DNA from: Desulfobacteraceae bacterium
Lineage (GTDB): Bacteria; Desulfobacterota; Desulfobacteria; Desulfobacterales; Desulfobacteraceae
Length of the DNA: 64,000 nucleotides
Assembly: GCA_016744295.1 (NCBI GenBank)
Contig: JADGEQ010000007.1
Coordinates: 62,001 to 126,000, forward strand
Direction: 5' to 3'
In this document: piece after piece, positions 8,613 through 17,536 of the stretch
Position numbering within the stretch: position 1 is the stretch's first letter
How the letters are laid out: every line of letters starts with the position of its first letter
Notes under the pieces: model-generated
Seen by the model: the letters and a program-made list of their open reading frames with translations, nothing else
Told to the model about the DNA's origin: nothing
Database searches by the model: none
Program-made: the position numbers and the translations under genes

Positions 8613-10084
8613 TCCTCCACATTGATATGGATGCTTTTTTTGCTGCCGTTGAGCAAAGGGACAATCCAACCCTTAGAAATAAACCAATCATTGTGGCGGG
8701 TAATTCAAAACGAAGTGTTGTCTCAACTGCCAGTTATGAGGCGCGGCAATTTGGGATTCATTCTGCCATGCCAGTTTTCCAGGCCAAACAAAACTGCCCC
8801 CAGGTGATCATCGTTCCGGGAGACCGACACAAATATGCCGCAGAATCAAAAAAAATCATGGGGATTATCTCCAATTTTTCCCCCCTTGTGGAACAGGTGT
8901 CTATTGATGAAGCCTATGTGGATATCAAAGGATGTGAAAAATTATTCGGCCCCCCGGCTTCCATGGCACATAAAATCAAAACCGCCATATTCACGGAACT
9001 ATCCCTGACCTGTTCCATTGGAATTGCACCCATTAAATTCTTAGCTAAAATTGCCTCGGACATGGATAAACCCAACGGTATCACCCTTATTTCCCGACAT
9101 AAAATGGACCCATTTATCCAGGGCCTACCCATTGCCAAAGTCCCGGGGGTTGGCAAACAGGCACTGAAACTTATGGCTGTTTTACAAATCAAAACCCTGG
9201 GGGATATTCGCAAATATGATCAAAATCTGCTAACTACAAAATTTGGTAAAATGGGGTCCCGGTTGCATGAGCTATCCCTCGGGATTGATAACCGTCAGGT
9301 GGAAACCGATTATACCCGGAAATCAATTTCCAGCGAGACCACGCTTTCCCAGGATATTTTTGACCCAATGACCGCAAAAAAAATATTGTTAGCCCTTTCC
9401 CAGCGTGTGGGTCATGATCTTCGAAAAAAAAAGATGATCTGTTGCAATGTTACCATTAAAATCAAGTTTTCAGATTTCACCCAGATCACCCGGAGCAAAA
9501 AAATCGATACATGGATTTGTTCCTCTTCTGCAATCTTCAAACAAGCAATTTGCCTGTATGAAAAAATTGTATTAAAGAAAAAAATTCGTTTGCTGGGCGT
9601 GGGGGTTTCCCATTTTATGGATAAAAATGCCCCTGTTCAGATGGAATTGCTCTGTGCTCCCGGGGAAAAAACAACAAAGAGATGGGAATCCGTGGACATG
9701 GCTGTGGATTCCATCATGGAAAAATTTGGATCGGATATGGTAAAAAAAGCCTCTTTAAACAAACCGAAACAAAAAATAATTGCCCAACCAAAGGTCGGAA
9801 AGATGTCTGAGATTGCCTGCACCAACGTCACCATCAAAGGTCGGGTCCAGGGTGTTTTTTTCAGGGCGGAAACCCAAAAGGTGGCCATTCTTCTCAATCT
9901 TGCCGGATATGTCAAAAACCGATCCGACGGATCTGTGGAAGCCCAATTCCAGGGGAATGAAGAAGCGGTTAAAAAAATGATAGGATGGTGTCGCACAGGT
10001 CCCCCCGCATCCAGGGTGGACCATGTGCTGACAGAATCAACACCTATTCTTTCAAATAGTGACACCTTTGATATCCTATATTAG
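8609..10084 (+). CDS. dinB: DNA polymerase IV (DinB) fused to a C-terminal acylphosphatase domain
   Basis: A 491-residue protein starting in an ATGA overlap with the PilZ gene. Residues 1 to about 375 are a Y-family polymerase: metal-binding IDMDAFFAAVEQRD near the start, SIDEAYVDI, the palm segment CSIGIAPIKFLAKIASD, a helix-hairpin-helix near PIAKVPGVGKQALK, and a little-finger domain. Residues from about 399 to the end form a complete acylphosphatase: KGRVQGVFFRAETQ with the catalytic Arg (about 419) and GYVKNRSDGSVE with the catalytic Asn (about 437). The polymerase performs error-prone translesion synthesis; acylphosphatases hydrolyse acyl phosphates. The fusion is unusual. I see no ribosome-binding site before the internal ATG (about codon 399), so one polypeptide is likely. 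Confidence 0.92.
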   Translation: MILHIDMDAFFAAVEQRDNPTLRNKPIIVAGNSKRSVVSTASYEARQFGIHSAMPVFQAKQNCPQVIIVPGDRHKYAAESKKIMGIISNFSPLVEQVSIDEAYVDIKGCEKLFGPPASMAHKIKTAIFTELSLTCSIGIAPIKFLAKIASDMDKPNGITLISRHKMDPFIQGLPIAKVPGVGKQALKLMAVLQIKTLGDIRKYDQNLLTTKFGKMGSRLHELSLGIDNRQVETDYTRKSISSETTLSQDIFDPMTAKKILLALSQRVGHDLRKKKMICCNVTIKIKFSDFTQITRSKKIDTWICSSSAIFKQAICLYEKIVLKKKIRLLGVGVSHFMDKNAPVQMELLCAPGEKTTKRWESVDMAVDSIMEKFGSDMVKKASLNKPKQKIIAQPKVGKMSEIACTNVTIKGRVQGVFFRAETQKVAILLNLAGYVKNRSDGSVEAQFQGNEEAVKKMIGWCRTGPPASRVDHVLTESTPILSNSDTFDILY

Positions 10085-10123
10085 ATTCTGTTAGTCTCTA
10101 TTACAAAACGAGAAGAGCCTGGA

Positions 10124-10792
10124 TTAAAACCCCAAATCTTCATTCACAAGAATGATCTTTATCCGGCCCTTTAAAAAACATTTTTCCGTAATGGTCCAAT
10201 AATTACAGATTCTGTCAGGGCTTGCACAATCATGGCAAACTCCAGTTTTCGCGCAGGGGGTTTTTTTATCGAGATTCATTGTATTCACAGGCGCTGCATA
10301 ATTTTTAATGCGAAACATGGCATCTTCAAGATCACCGCAAAGTTTGTTTCTGCCAACAATCAACAGAACATTTTTCGGACCCCACATGATGGCGGCCACC
10401 CGGTTCCCGATCATATCAAGATTGACCAAATGCCCGGCTTCCGTGATGGCATTGGTTCCTGTGATAAACAGATCCACCAGAAGGGATTTACGCCGAAGCT
10501 CAAGCATTTCTTCTGTGGACAAACTTTTGTCAAAGGTGTTGAGCACTTCAATATCTTTTCTGCTATTCAACTCATGGAAAAGGCCTGTGCCAATAAAGGA
10601 CATAGAGCCTCCCCAGGAAACACTTTTAATATTCAAACCGGGAATGATTTGGTCCAAGGCAATCTGTTTGGCAGATTCAGCAGTATCTGCCATGAATACC
10701 TCAAAATTATTGTTTTCCAGGTTTTCCTTAACCGCTTCAAGTTTCAGCTTCCAATACGTATCGATGGGGCCTATTTTAATGGGATTGGTCAT
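10124..10792 (-). CDS. LUD-domain (LutC/YkgG-like) protein
   Basis: A 222-residue member of the DUF162/LUD family. Visible features are VSWGGSMSF, the GTNAITEAGHLVNLDMIGNRVAA stretch typical of the family, and a C-terminal Cys-containing tail (CAKTGVCHDCASPDRIC) that may bind metal. Relatives take part in lactate oxidation (LutC) or are stand-alone proteins of unknown role in sulfate reducers. It has an AAGGAAA ribosome-binding site and converges with dinB. No lutA/lutB neighbours are present, so a lactate role is not shown. Confidence 0.8.
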   Translation of the reverse strand: MTNPIKIGPIDTYWKLKLEAVKENLENNNFEVFMADTAESAKQIALDQIIPGLNIKSVSWGGSMSFIGTGLFHELNSRKDIEVLNTFDKSLSTEEMLELRRKSLLVDLFITGTNAITEAGHLVNLDMIGNRVAAIMWGPKNVLLIVGRNKLCGDLEDAMFRIKNYAAPVNTMNLDKKTPCAKTGVCHDCASPDRICNYWTITEKCFLKGRIKIILVNEDLGF

Positions 10793-11447
10793 ATGGATTT
10801 CCTTTTATTTGAATATTCATTCGATAATGTTGATAAGTATACCTGCTATTTGCTAAACCTTGCAATGATTATTTATTATTCACAGGTGACGAATTTCAGC
10901 AAAATATTTTGTATGTTTTTTCCCTTTGTCCGGGCCATTTCTTTTTTATCGAATCTCCATAATTATTGACATAATCAACTATTGTCTGAACTAACCTGAG
11001 AAGACCAACCAAAATATCAACACAAGATACCCTATATTTTTAGTTTGTTATCCCGTTTAGGCGCATACTGATTTTATAGAATTTTCATTTTTTACGGCCT
11101 AAACGGTTCAAATAAATAACAACGAAAATAAATTTTTCTATTGACTTAAATTTAAGATCTTAATATTGGATTAGTAACGGTATAAATCGAATTCACTAAA
11201 TAACTACGATTTTGCTTCTCATTTGGTACGTTACTTCTTCCTGTTCTGGTTTTTACAGTCTTGATTTAAAAAGAAGCTGGCTAAACGCAAAAAGCATATT
11301 TTTAAAGCTGTAATATAAAAAAAATTTCACCGATTTAGGTTTAGAATTATTTTTTATTAAAAAAGGAGGTGGTACAGTTTTTATTATTATTTACAAATAA
11401 TTAATAATTACAACTGGTTAACATTATAAATCCAAAGGAGATGCCCG
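10793..11447. other. 655-base AT-rich upstream region of the acyl-CoA synthetase operon
   Basis: No convincing gene is seen. It holds the leader of the LUD gene on the left, a 10-base inverted repeat (11053-11106), a possible weak promoter (TTGACT at 11141, 17 bases, TATTGG at 11164), and at 11361-11371 a very strong Shine-Dalgarno-like AAAGGAGGTGG that precedes only an 11-codon frame. The long leader suggests regulation of the synthetase operon at transcription or in the mRNA. Confidence 0.5.
11053..11106. promoter_or_regulatory. Inverted repeat upstream of acs, possible operator
   Basis: CCGTTTAGGC (11053-11062) is repeated as its exact reverse complement GCCTAAACGG (11097-11106), separated by 34 AT-rich bases. 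It stands out from the surrounding AT-rich sequence and lies 340-395 bases before the acetyl-CoA synthetase start. Two half-sites for a dimeric or looping regulator are possible; no T-run follows, so it is not a terminator. Confidence 0.4.
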
Positions 11448-13478
11448 ATGAGCAAAAAAGAAGTCGTCGAAACCACAGAGGCCCAGATCGCAGTCCACTG
11501 GAAAGAAGAAGACTACTATTACCCTTCATCAAAGTTTATTGGCCAGGCCAACCTGACAGATCCGGATATTTTTGATCGGTTCAGTTTGGACAACTTCCCG
11601 GATTGTTACACAGAATTTGCAGATCTACTCACCTGGTATAAATCCTGGGATGAAGTTTTAGATTCCAGTGATATCCCCTGCTACAAATGGTTTAAAGGCG
11701 GCAAGATCAACGCCAGTTACAATTGTATCGACCGCCACCTTAAAGATAACAAAAACAAAACCGCCATCCACTTTGTCCCTGAACTGGAAGAAGAAAGAGT
11801 GGACCATATCACCTACCAGGAACTTTATGTCAGGGTCAATGAGTTTGCCTCCCTGCTCAAAAATTTTGCCGGGCTCAAACGGGGAGACAGGGTCACCATC
11901 CACATGCCAATGTCAGCGGAACTTCCCATTACCATGCTGGCCTGTGCCCGTATAGGGGTAATCCATTCGGTGGTATTCGGCGGATTCTCGGCATCGGCCT
12001 GTGCCGACAGGATCGTGGATTCCAATTCGCGGGTGTTGCTTACCATGGATTCCTATTACAGGTCTGGAAAGCTTCTCAATCACAAGCAGCATGCCGATGA
12101 AGCGGTAAAAATATCCGCCGAACAAGGCCAGGTGGTTGACAAAGTACTGGTATGGCAGCGATATCCCGGCAAATATTCAGCAGAAACCCCCATGGTTGAC
12201 GGGCGGGATGTCTTTGTCAACGAAGAATTAAAGAATCATTACGGGGTTCGCATTGAGCCGGAACAAATGCTGTCCGAAGATCCCTTGTTTTTAATGTATA
12301 CCAGCGGCACCACGGGAAAACCCAAGGGCTGTCAGCACGGCACTGGCGGATATCTTGCCTATGTAACGGCAATGTCCAAATATATCCAGGATATTCACCC
12401 GGAAGATGTGTACTGGTGCATGGCGGATATCGGTTGGATCACCGGCCATTCCTTCATCGTATACGGGCCGCTGGCCCTGTGTGCCTCTTCTGTCATCTAC
12501 GAAGGAGTCCCCACCTATCCCGATGCCGGACGATCCTGGAGAATTGCCCAGGAACTGGATGTCAATATCTTCCACACCGCCCCCACCGCCATCCGCGCCC
12601 TAAGAAAACTGGGCCCGGAGGAACCCGCCAAATACAATTATAATTTCAAACATATGACCACTGTGGGAGAACCCATCGAACCCGCTGTTTGGAAATGGTA
12701 TGAATCAGCTGTGGGCAAAGGAGAAGCCATCATCGTGGATACCTGGTGGCAGACGGAAACCGGCGGATTTCTTTGCAGCACAGTTCCGGGCATCAAACCC
12801 ATGAAACCGGGCAGTGCAGGTCCGGGTGTACCTGGCATCCATCCCTTTATTCTGGATGCCGATGGCCAAGAGATCAAAGAAGTCGGTATTGCCGGCAATA
12901 TCTGCATCCAGAATCCCTGGCCCGGAATGTTCCAGACCATCTGGGGAGATCGCCAGAGATTTGTGGACACCTATTTTGGCGATATCTGTAGAAACCCTGA
13001 AAGCAAAGACTGGAGAGACTGGCCCTACCTGGCCGGTGATGCCGCCACAATGGCTGAAGACGGATATTTTAGAATTCTGGGCAGAATTGATGATGTCATC
13101 AATGTGTCCGGCCACCGCCTTGGCACCAAGGAGATTGAGTCTGCTGCGCTTGTGGTGGATGAGGTTGCAGAAGCGGCGGTAGTGCCCGTGTCCCACGAAA
13201 TCAAGGGAAAGGAGCCGGATCTGTATGTGGCCCTTAAAACAGGGGTTGAACCCACAGAAGCCTTGGCACAAAAAATTTCCGATGCTATTTGCGATCAGAT
13301 CGGCAAAATTGCCAAACCCAGAAAAGTATGGCTGGTACCGGATATGCCCAAAACCCGATCGGGCAAGATCATGCGGCGGGTACTTGGCGCTATTTCCAAC
13401 AAAGGCGATGTGGGCAATGTCATGACCCTGGCCAATCCGGAAATTGTGGAAGAGATCAGAATTATGGTTCAAGACTAA
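11448..13478 (+). CDS. acs: Acetyl-CoA synthetase, AMP-forming
   Basis: A 676-residue ANL-family ligase that activates acetate to acetyl-CoA by way of acetyl-AMP in the cytoplasm. Motifs: the P-loop YTSGTTGKPKG (about residue 285), WWQTETGG with the acetate-pocket Trp, the hinge region GRIDDVINVSGHRLGT, and C-terminal PKTRSGKIMRR carrying the adenylation Lys that is commonly regulated by acetylation. Ribosome-binding site AAAGGAGA seven bases before the ATG. It leads an apparent operon with a second synthetase (35-base gap), a symporter and a small companion protein, i.e. uptake plus activation of short-chain acids. A sirtuin gene that could deacetylate it is at 38141. Confidence 0.93.
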   Translation: MSKKEVVETTEAQIAVHWKEEDYYYPSSKFIGQANLTDPDIFDRFSLDNFPDCYTEFADLLTWYKSWDEVLDSSDIPCYKWFKGGKINASYNCIDRHLKDNKNKTAIHFVPELEEERVDHITYQELYVRVNEFASLLKNFAGLKRGDRVTIHMPMSAELPITMLACARIGVIHSVVFGGFSASACADRIVDSNSRVLLTMDSYYRSGKLLNHKQHADEAVKISAEQGQVVDKVLVWQRYPGKYSAETPMVDGRDVFVNEELKNHYGVRIEPEQMLSEDPLFLMYTSGTTGKPKGCQHGTGGYLAYVTAMSKYIQDIHPEDVYWCMADIGWITGHSFIVYGPLALCASSVIYEGVPTYPDAGRSWRIAQELDVNIFHTAPTAIRALRKLGPEEPAKYNYNFKHMTTVGEPIEPAVWKWYESAVGKGEAIIVDTWWQTETGGFLCSTVPGIKPMKPGSAGPGVPGIHPFILDADGQEIKEVGIAGNICIQNPWPGMFQTIWGDRQRFVDTYFGDICRNPESKDWRDWPYLAGDAATMAEDGYFRILGRIDDVINVSGHRLGTKEIESAALVVDEVAEAAVVPVSHEIKGKEPDLYVALKTGVEPTEALAQKISDAICDQIGKIAKPRKVWLVPDMPKTRSGKIMRRVLGAISNKGDVGNVMTLANPEIVEEIRIMVQD

Positions 13479-13512
13479 TTATTGACGCTGCGCTAATTTT
13501 AGGAGAGATTTC

Positions 13513-15414
13513 ATGTCCAATTTGTATGAGCAAGCCCATGGACAATCCATCCAGGACCCGGAAGGGTTCTGGGGTCCCATTGCAGAAGATTGTTTCTGGT
13601 ATAAACGCTGGGATAAAGTTCTGGATGATTCCAATTTACCCTTTTACCGCTGGTTTGCAGGAGCTAGGACCAATACCTGCTACAATGCAGTTGATCTTCA
13701 TGTTGAAAACGGGATCGGAGATCAGGCAGCCATTATCTACGACAGTCCGGTCACGGACACCATTAAAAAATACACTTACAGCCAACTAAAGGAGCAGGTT
13801 TCCCTGTTTGCCGGCGCCCTGACGGCCAAAGGAGTGGTCAAAGGAGACAGGGTGCTGATCTACATGCCCATGATACCCGAGGCTGCATTTGCCATGCTGG
13901 CATGTGCCAGGATTGGTGCGGTCCATTCGGTGGTTTTTGGTGGATTTGCCCCCAATGAACTGGCAACAAGGATCGATGACGCCAAACCCAAGGTCATTGT
14001 GTCGGCCTCCTGCGGTATCGAAGTGAAACGGGTGATTGAATACAAACCCATGCTTGACGAAGCCATTGACCTTGCCTCGGAAAAGCCGGAGGCCTGTATT
14101 ATCTTCCAGCGCCCCCAGGCCCAGGCCGAAATGATAGCGGGTCGAGATTTTGACTGGGCAGATGTGATGTACCAGGCAAGTCCCCAGGATTGCGTCCCGG
14201 TCGCGGCAACCGACCCTTTGTACATCCTCTATACTTCCGGCACTACGGGCGAGCCAAAGGGAATTGTCAGGGATAACGGCGGCCATATGGTGGCATTGAA
14301 ATGGAGTATGAGCGCCATCTACGGCGTCAATCAGGGAGATGTCTACTGGGCGGCTTCCGACATCGGCTGGGTGGTAGGTCATTCCTATATTGTCTATGCG
14401 CCTCTTTTAAAAGGGTGCACCACCATCATCTTTGAAGGCAAACCAGTGGGCACCCCGGATGCCTCGGTTTTCTGGAGAATCATTGCCCAACACAAGGTAA
14501 AAACAATGTTTACGGCTCCCACGGCCTTCAGGGCCATTAAACGGGAAGATCCACAAGCAAAACTCATGGGAAATTTTGACCTTTCTGAATTTAAATATCT
14601 GTTCCTGGCCGGGGAAAGAACCGACCCGGATACCCTGTCCTGGGCTGAAGACAGTCTGAAAATACCGGTAATAGACCATTGGTGGCAGACGGAAACCGGG
14701 TGGGCCATTGCCGCCAACTGCGTGGGACTCCATCAGTTTGAAGTCAAACCCGGTTCCCCCACCAAGGCAGCTCCCGGCTGGGATATGGCGGTTCTGGATG
14801 GAGATGGAAAACCAGTTGCAAAGGGAGACATCGGTGCCATCGTGGCAAAGCTTCCCCTTCCGCCGGGCACCCTGCCCACCCTCTGGCATAATGATGAACG
14901 GTATAAATCTGCCTATCTGTCTGCCTTCCCAGGATATTATGAAACCTCCGATGCCGGGTATATTGATGAAGACGGCTATGTTTTTGTAATGGCCCGGACC
15001 GATGACATCATTAATGTGGCCGGCCACAGGCTGTCCACAGGCGCCATGGAAGAGGCTATCGCAGGGCACCCCGATGTGGCTGAGTGTGCCGTCATGGGGG
15101 TGGAAGATCAACTTAAAGGCCAGGTTCCCCTGGGGATGCTGGTTCTTAACGCAGGCGTGGACAGAGATGAAGTTGATGTGGTCAAGGAGGTGATCCAACG
15201 GGTACGTGACCAGATAGGACCTGTGGCCGCCTTTAAAACCGCAACCATTGTCAAACGGCTTCCCAAAACAAGATCCGGTAAGATTTTACGGGGAACCATG
15301 CGGTCCATTGCAGATCAAAAAAAGTATAAAGTACCGGCAACAATCGATGATTATGCCATTCTGGATGAAATAGAAGCATCCTTGGGTAAGATCGGATATG
15401 GGAAAAAAGCATGA
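13513..15414 (+). CDS. Propionyl-CoA synthetase-like acyl-CoA synthetase (PrpE type)
   Basis: A 633-residue AMP-forming ligase, clearly related to the upstream acs but of the PrpE/ACSS3 subgroup: N-terminal DPEGFWGPIAEDCFWYKRWD, P-loop YTSGTTGEPKGIVRDNGGH, the AASDIGWVVGHSYIVYAPL segment, WWQTETGW, the hinge ARTDDIINVAGHRLSTG and C-terminal PKTRSGKILRGT with the catalytic Lys. It should activate propionate or another short-chain acid; exact substrate is inferred. It is co-transcribed with acs and precedes the symporter. Confidence 0.87.
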   Translation: MSNLYEQAHGQSIQDPEGFWGPIAEDCFWYKRWDKVLDDSNLPFYRWFAGARTNTCYNAVDLHVENGIGDQAAIIYDSPVTDTIKKYTYSQLKEQVSLFAGALTAKGVVKGDRVLIYMPMIPEAAFAMLACARIGAVHSVVFGGFAPNELATRIDDAKPKVIVSASCGIEVKRVIEYKPMLDEAIDLASEKPEACIIFQRPQAQAEMIAGRDFDWADVMYQASPQDCVPVAATDPLYILYTSGTTGEPKGIVRDNGGHMVALKWSMSAIYGVNQGDVYWAASDIGWVVGHSYIVYAPLLKGCTTIIFEGKPVGTPDASVFWRIIAQHKVKTMFTAPTAFRAIKREDPQAKLMGNFDLSEFKYLFLAGERTDPDTLSWAEDSLKIPVIDHWWQTETGWAIAANCVGLHQFEVKPGSPTKAAPGWDMAVLDGDGKPVAKGDIGAIVAKLPLPPGTLPTLWHNDERYKSAYLSAFPGYYETSDAGYIDEDGYVFVMARTDDIINVAGHRLSTGAMEEAIAGHPDVAECAVMGVEDQLKGQVPLGMLVLNAGVDRDEVDVVKEVIQRVRDQIGPVAAFKTATIVKRLPKTRSGKILRGTMRSIADQKKYKVPATIDDYAILDEIEASLGKIGYGKKA

Positions 15415-15454
15415 GATTGTTCATATAAAACGATATCAATTCCAAGGAGGTGGT

Positions 15455-15517
15455 GTGATATGCCCTAATTGTCCCTGTTACGAATATAATTACAGGAAAA
15501 TCCGATCAACTCAATAA
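15455..15517 (+). CDS. Possible 20-residue Cys-rich leader or small protein
   Basis: A GTG start follows a near-perfect AAGGAGG ribosome-binding site (15444-15450) by four bases and opens a 20-codon frame, MICPNCPCYEYNYRKIRSTQ, ended by TAA 24 bases before the symporter start. The CPNCPC cluster could bind a metal or make the frame sensitive to cysteine supply. It is too short to judge by codon use; the strong Shine-Dalgarno is the main support. It may be a leader peptide for the symporter or a chance frame. Confidence 0.35.
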   Translation: MICPNCPCYEYNYRKIRSTQ

Positions 15518-15541
15518 AAGATGATTTAGGAGGAAAATTTT

Positions 15542-17326
15542 ATGGAATCGAAAGTAATGTGGGTTTGGGGCTTATTGATTATATATATTGTTTATTGTTT
15601 CTGGTGGGGATTAAAAGGTTTCTTTTCTGAAAAAACGGCATCTGGCTATGGAATTGCAGGACGTTCCATTCCCTTTATCGCATTTTTAATGGCTGCAACG
15701 GCGGCCTCTTTTTCCGGCTGGACATTTGTCGGGCATCCGGGGTTGATCTGGAAGGTGGGGCTGGTATATGCCTTTGCTTCTTTCTATGTATTGACCATTC
15801 CCATTACCGGTGCTTTTTTTGCCAAAAGAAACTGGCTCATGGGCAAACGCTACGGGTTTATTACCCCGGGCGATATGTTTGCTTATTACTACAACAACGA
15901 ACTGGTTCGGTGGCTCACTGTGCTGGCAGCCCTGTTATACTCCATATTTTATTCGGGCATCCAGCTGATTGCCGCATCAAAACTTTTTTACTGGGTGGCA
16001 GGGGTTCCCCCGACCATAGGCCTTATCTTCATGGCCTTTATCGTGTGGTTCTATGTGGTCACAGGCGGGTTGAAAGCCAGCACCTGGGTAGGAGTTCTCC
16101 AGTTTGTGCTCCTGGTCGGCGGTATTGCCCTTCTGGGTTTTTATGTTATCAAATCCCCCATCATCGGTGGATGGTCCGGCATGTCCGCCTCCTTAAAAAC
16201 CCTTGATCCCAAATTAAGCCAGGTCCCAGGACTGATTCACTTCGGCATCGGCGGCGGCTGGACGGCGGTGATGATTCTCACCTATATGTTCGCCCTCATG
16301 GGGATTCAGTCATCCCCTGCCTTTATTTTGTGGAACTTTGGTATTAAATCTCCCAAACCCCTTGCATGGCAGCAGGTGTTCATGTCCACATTTGTTGTGG
16401 GTATCTGCTTGTTCTTCTTTTCCGCCTTCCAGGGAATGGGAGCTAAGATACTCGAAGTATCCGGAGATATGATCATTGCCAACAACGGCGATGTGGTTCC
16501 CAAACTCATGACTAAATTTTTGCCAGGCCCCGTTCTTGGCCTTGTTTTTCTTGGTGCCATTGCAGCCATCCACTCCACATCGGCTCCCTATATCGGAACC
16601 GGCGGCACCATCATCCAGCGGGATGTATGGTGGCGGTATGTGAGAAAACAGAGCGGGTCCCATTCAGAACAGATCTGGACCAACCGTGTTTTTGCAACCC
16701 TGCTGACATTTGCCGCAGTTGTGGTCAGCCTGACCTCCTCGGATGCAATTGTTATGATCGGCGGGTTTGCCACCACCTTCGGCACCATTATGTACCTCAT
16801 GCTCGTCGGTGTTCACTGGGGATTCAAATTTCCCAGCACCGGTGCTGCACTAGGTCTATTGGCCGGTATTGTTGTAAATATGCTTACCTATTTTGTATGG
16901 AAATACCCGCTTTCCATGCATACTGCCTTCTGGGGCCTTTTCGCAGGCTTTGTTGTGGCCTATGGCTGCAGAGGGTTGGGCATCAAAGACTCCCAGGTAA
17001 CCATTGACAGGCAAAAAGAAGTCAGAGAATGGCTTAACAGTATTGATGGACCCTCTGAGAGCGGTAAAGTCTGGCGTTCCAGAATGAAAATCATTGTTCC
17101 CATCTGGTATTTCTTCGCCCTTGGCCCTGGAATTCTCCTTGGCAACTCAGCCTTTACCTTCTGCGGATTTCCGGCCATCTGGGCATGGCAGATTGTCTGG
17201 TGGATCGTTGGTATAGTGATGATGTGGGCCCTTTGCTTTAAAGCGGAAATGTCCACCACCTCTGATGAACAGATCAGGCGTGCCGATGTTGAGCTCATGG
17301 ATGTAACCAAGGAAGCAGATGCATAA
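15542..17326 (+). CDS. Sodium:solute symporter (SSS family), probable acetate/monocarboxylate transporter
   Basis: A 594-residue multi-pass membrane protein of the sodium:solute symporter family. The first helix is VWGLLIIYIVYCFWWGLKG, the second contains the family stretch AGRSIPFIAFLMAATAASFSGWTF, and about 13 membrane segments follow. The GAIAAIHSTSAPYIGTGGTI region corresponds to the sodium-site helix. Substrate is not readable directly; position right behind two short-chain acyl-CoA synthetases suggests acetate, propionate or a similar acid. An AGGAGG site precedes the ATG. It is followed by a tiny membrane protein and a strong terminator. Confidence 0.88.
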   Translation: MESKVMWVWGLLIIYIVYCFWWGLKGFFSEKTASGYGIAGRSIPFIAFLMAATAASFSGWTFVGHPGLIWKVGLVYAFASFYVLTIPITGAFFAKRNWLMGKRYGFITPGDMFAYYYNNELVRWLTVLAALLYSIFYSGIQLIAASKLFYWVAGVPPTIGLIFMAFIVWFYVVTGGLKASTWVGVLQFVLLVGGIALLGFYVIKSPIIGGWSGMSASLKTLDPKLSQVPGLIHFGIGGGWTAVMILTYMFALMGIQSSPAFILWNFGIKSPKPLAWQQVFMSTFVVGICLFFFSAFQGMGAKILEVSGDMIIANNGDVVPKLMTKFLPGPVLGLVFLGAIAAIHSTSAPYIGTGGTIIQRDVWWRYVRKQSGSHSEQIWTNRVFATLLTFAAVVVSLTSSDAIVMIGGFATTFGTIMYLMLVGVHWGFKFPSTGAALGLLAGIVVNMLTYFVWKYPLSMHTAFWGLFAGFVVAYGCRGLGIKDSQVTIDRQKEVREWLNSIDGPSESGKVWRSRMKIIVPIWYFFALGPGILLGNSAFTFCGFPAIWAWQIVWWIVGIVMMWALCFKAEMSTTSDEQIRRADVELMDVTKEADA

Positions 17327-17364
17327 GCTCTTTTTTTTCGCAACCCTTTTAAGGAGGAAACATA

Positions 17365-17451
17365 ATGGCCCTAGAAGATAAATATCTCATCGTAACCATA
17401 ATATTTTGCATATTGTTTACCGCCAGTTTTGGCTGGGGATGGTGGGGATAA
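17365..17451 (+). CDS. 28-residue single-helix membrane protein, symporter companion
   Basis: A start ATG with a perfect AAGGAGG site encodes 28 residues: a short polar N-terminus (MALEDKY), one hydrophobic helix (LIVTIIFCILFTASFG) and a Trp/Gly-rich end (WGWWG). It lies 38 bases behind the symporter and just before the operon terminator. Small accessory proteins next to SSS symporters are known in related bacteria; this one matches that pattern in size, place and single helix. A role in stability or activity of the symporter is inferred. Confidence 0.7.
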   Translation: MALEDKYLIVTIIFCILFTASFGWGWWG

Positions 17452-17481
17452 TCATCCTCAAAACACCTAACCTATAATACG

Positions 17482-17532
17482 GAAGAATTCTGAACCATAG
17501 TCTGTGGTTCAGAATTCTTCTTTGATTTTTTT
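17482..17532 (+). terminator. Strong intrinsic terminator of the acs-symporter operon
   Basis: A perfect 16-base stem (GAAGAATTCTGAACCA at 17482-17497 against 17505-17520) with a 7-base loop is followed by the T-rich tract TTTGATTTTTTT. This separates the acid-uptake operon from the sensor-exonuclease gene. Confidence 0.9.
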
Positions 17533-17536
17533 GCCC

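Noticed and set aside
11367..11402. 11-codon GTG frame in the acs leader
   Set aside because: The start is merged with the Shine-Dalgarno sequence, and the codons are simply AT-rich leader.
17504..17536. GTG start of the sensor-exonuclease gene
   Set aside because: It lies inside the terminator hairpin and has no ribosome-binding site; the ATG at 17537 leads straight into the first membrane helix.
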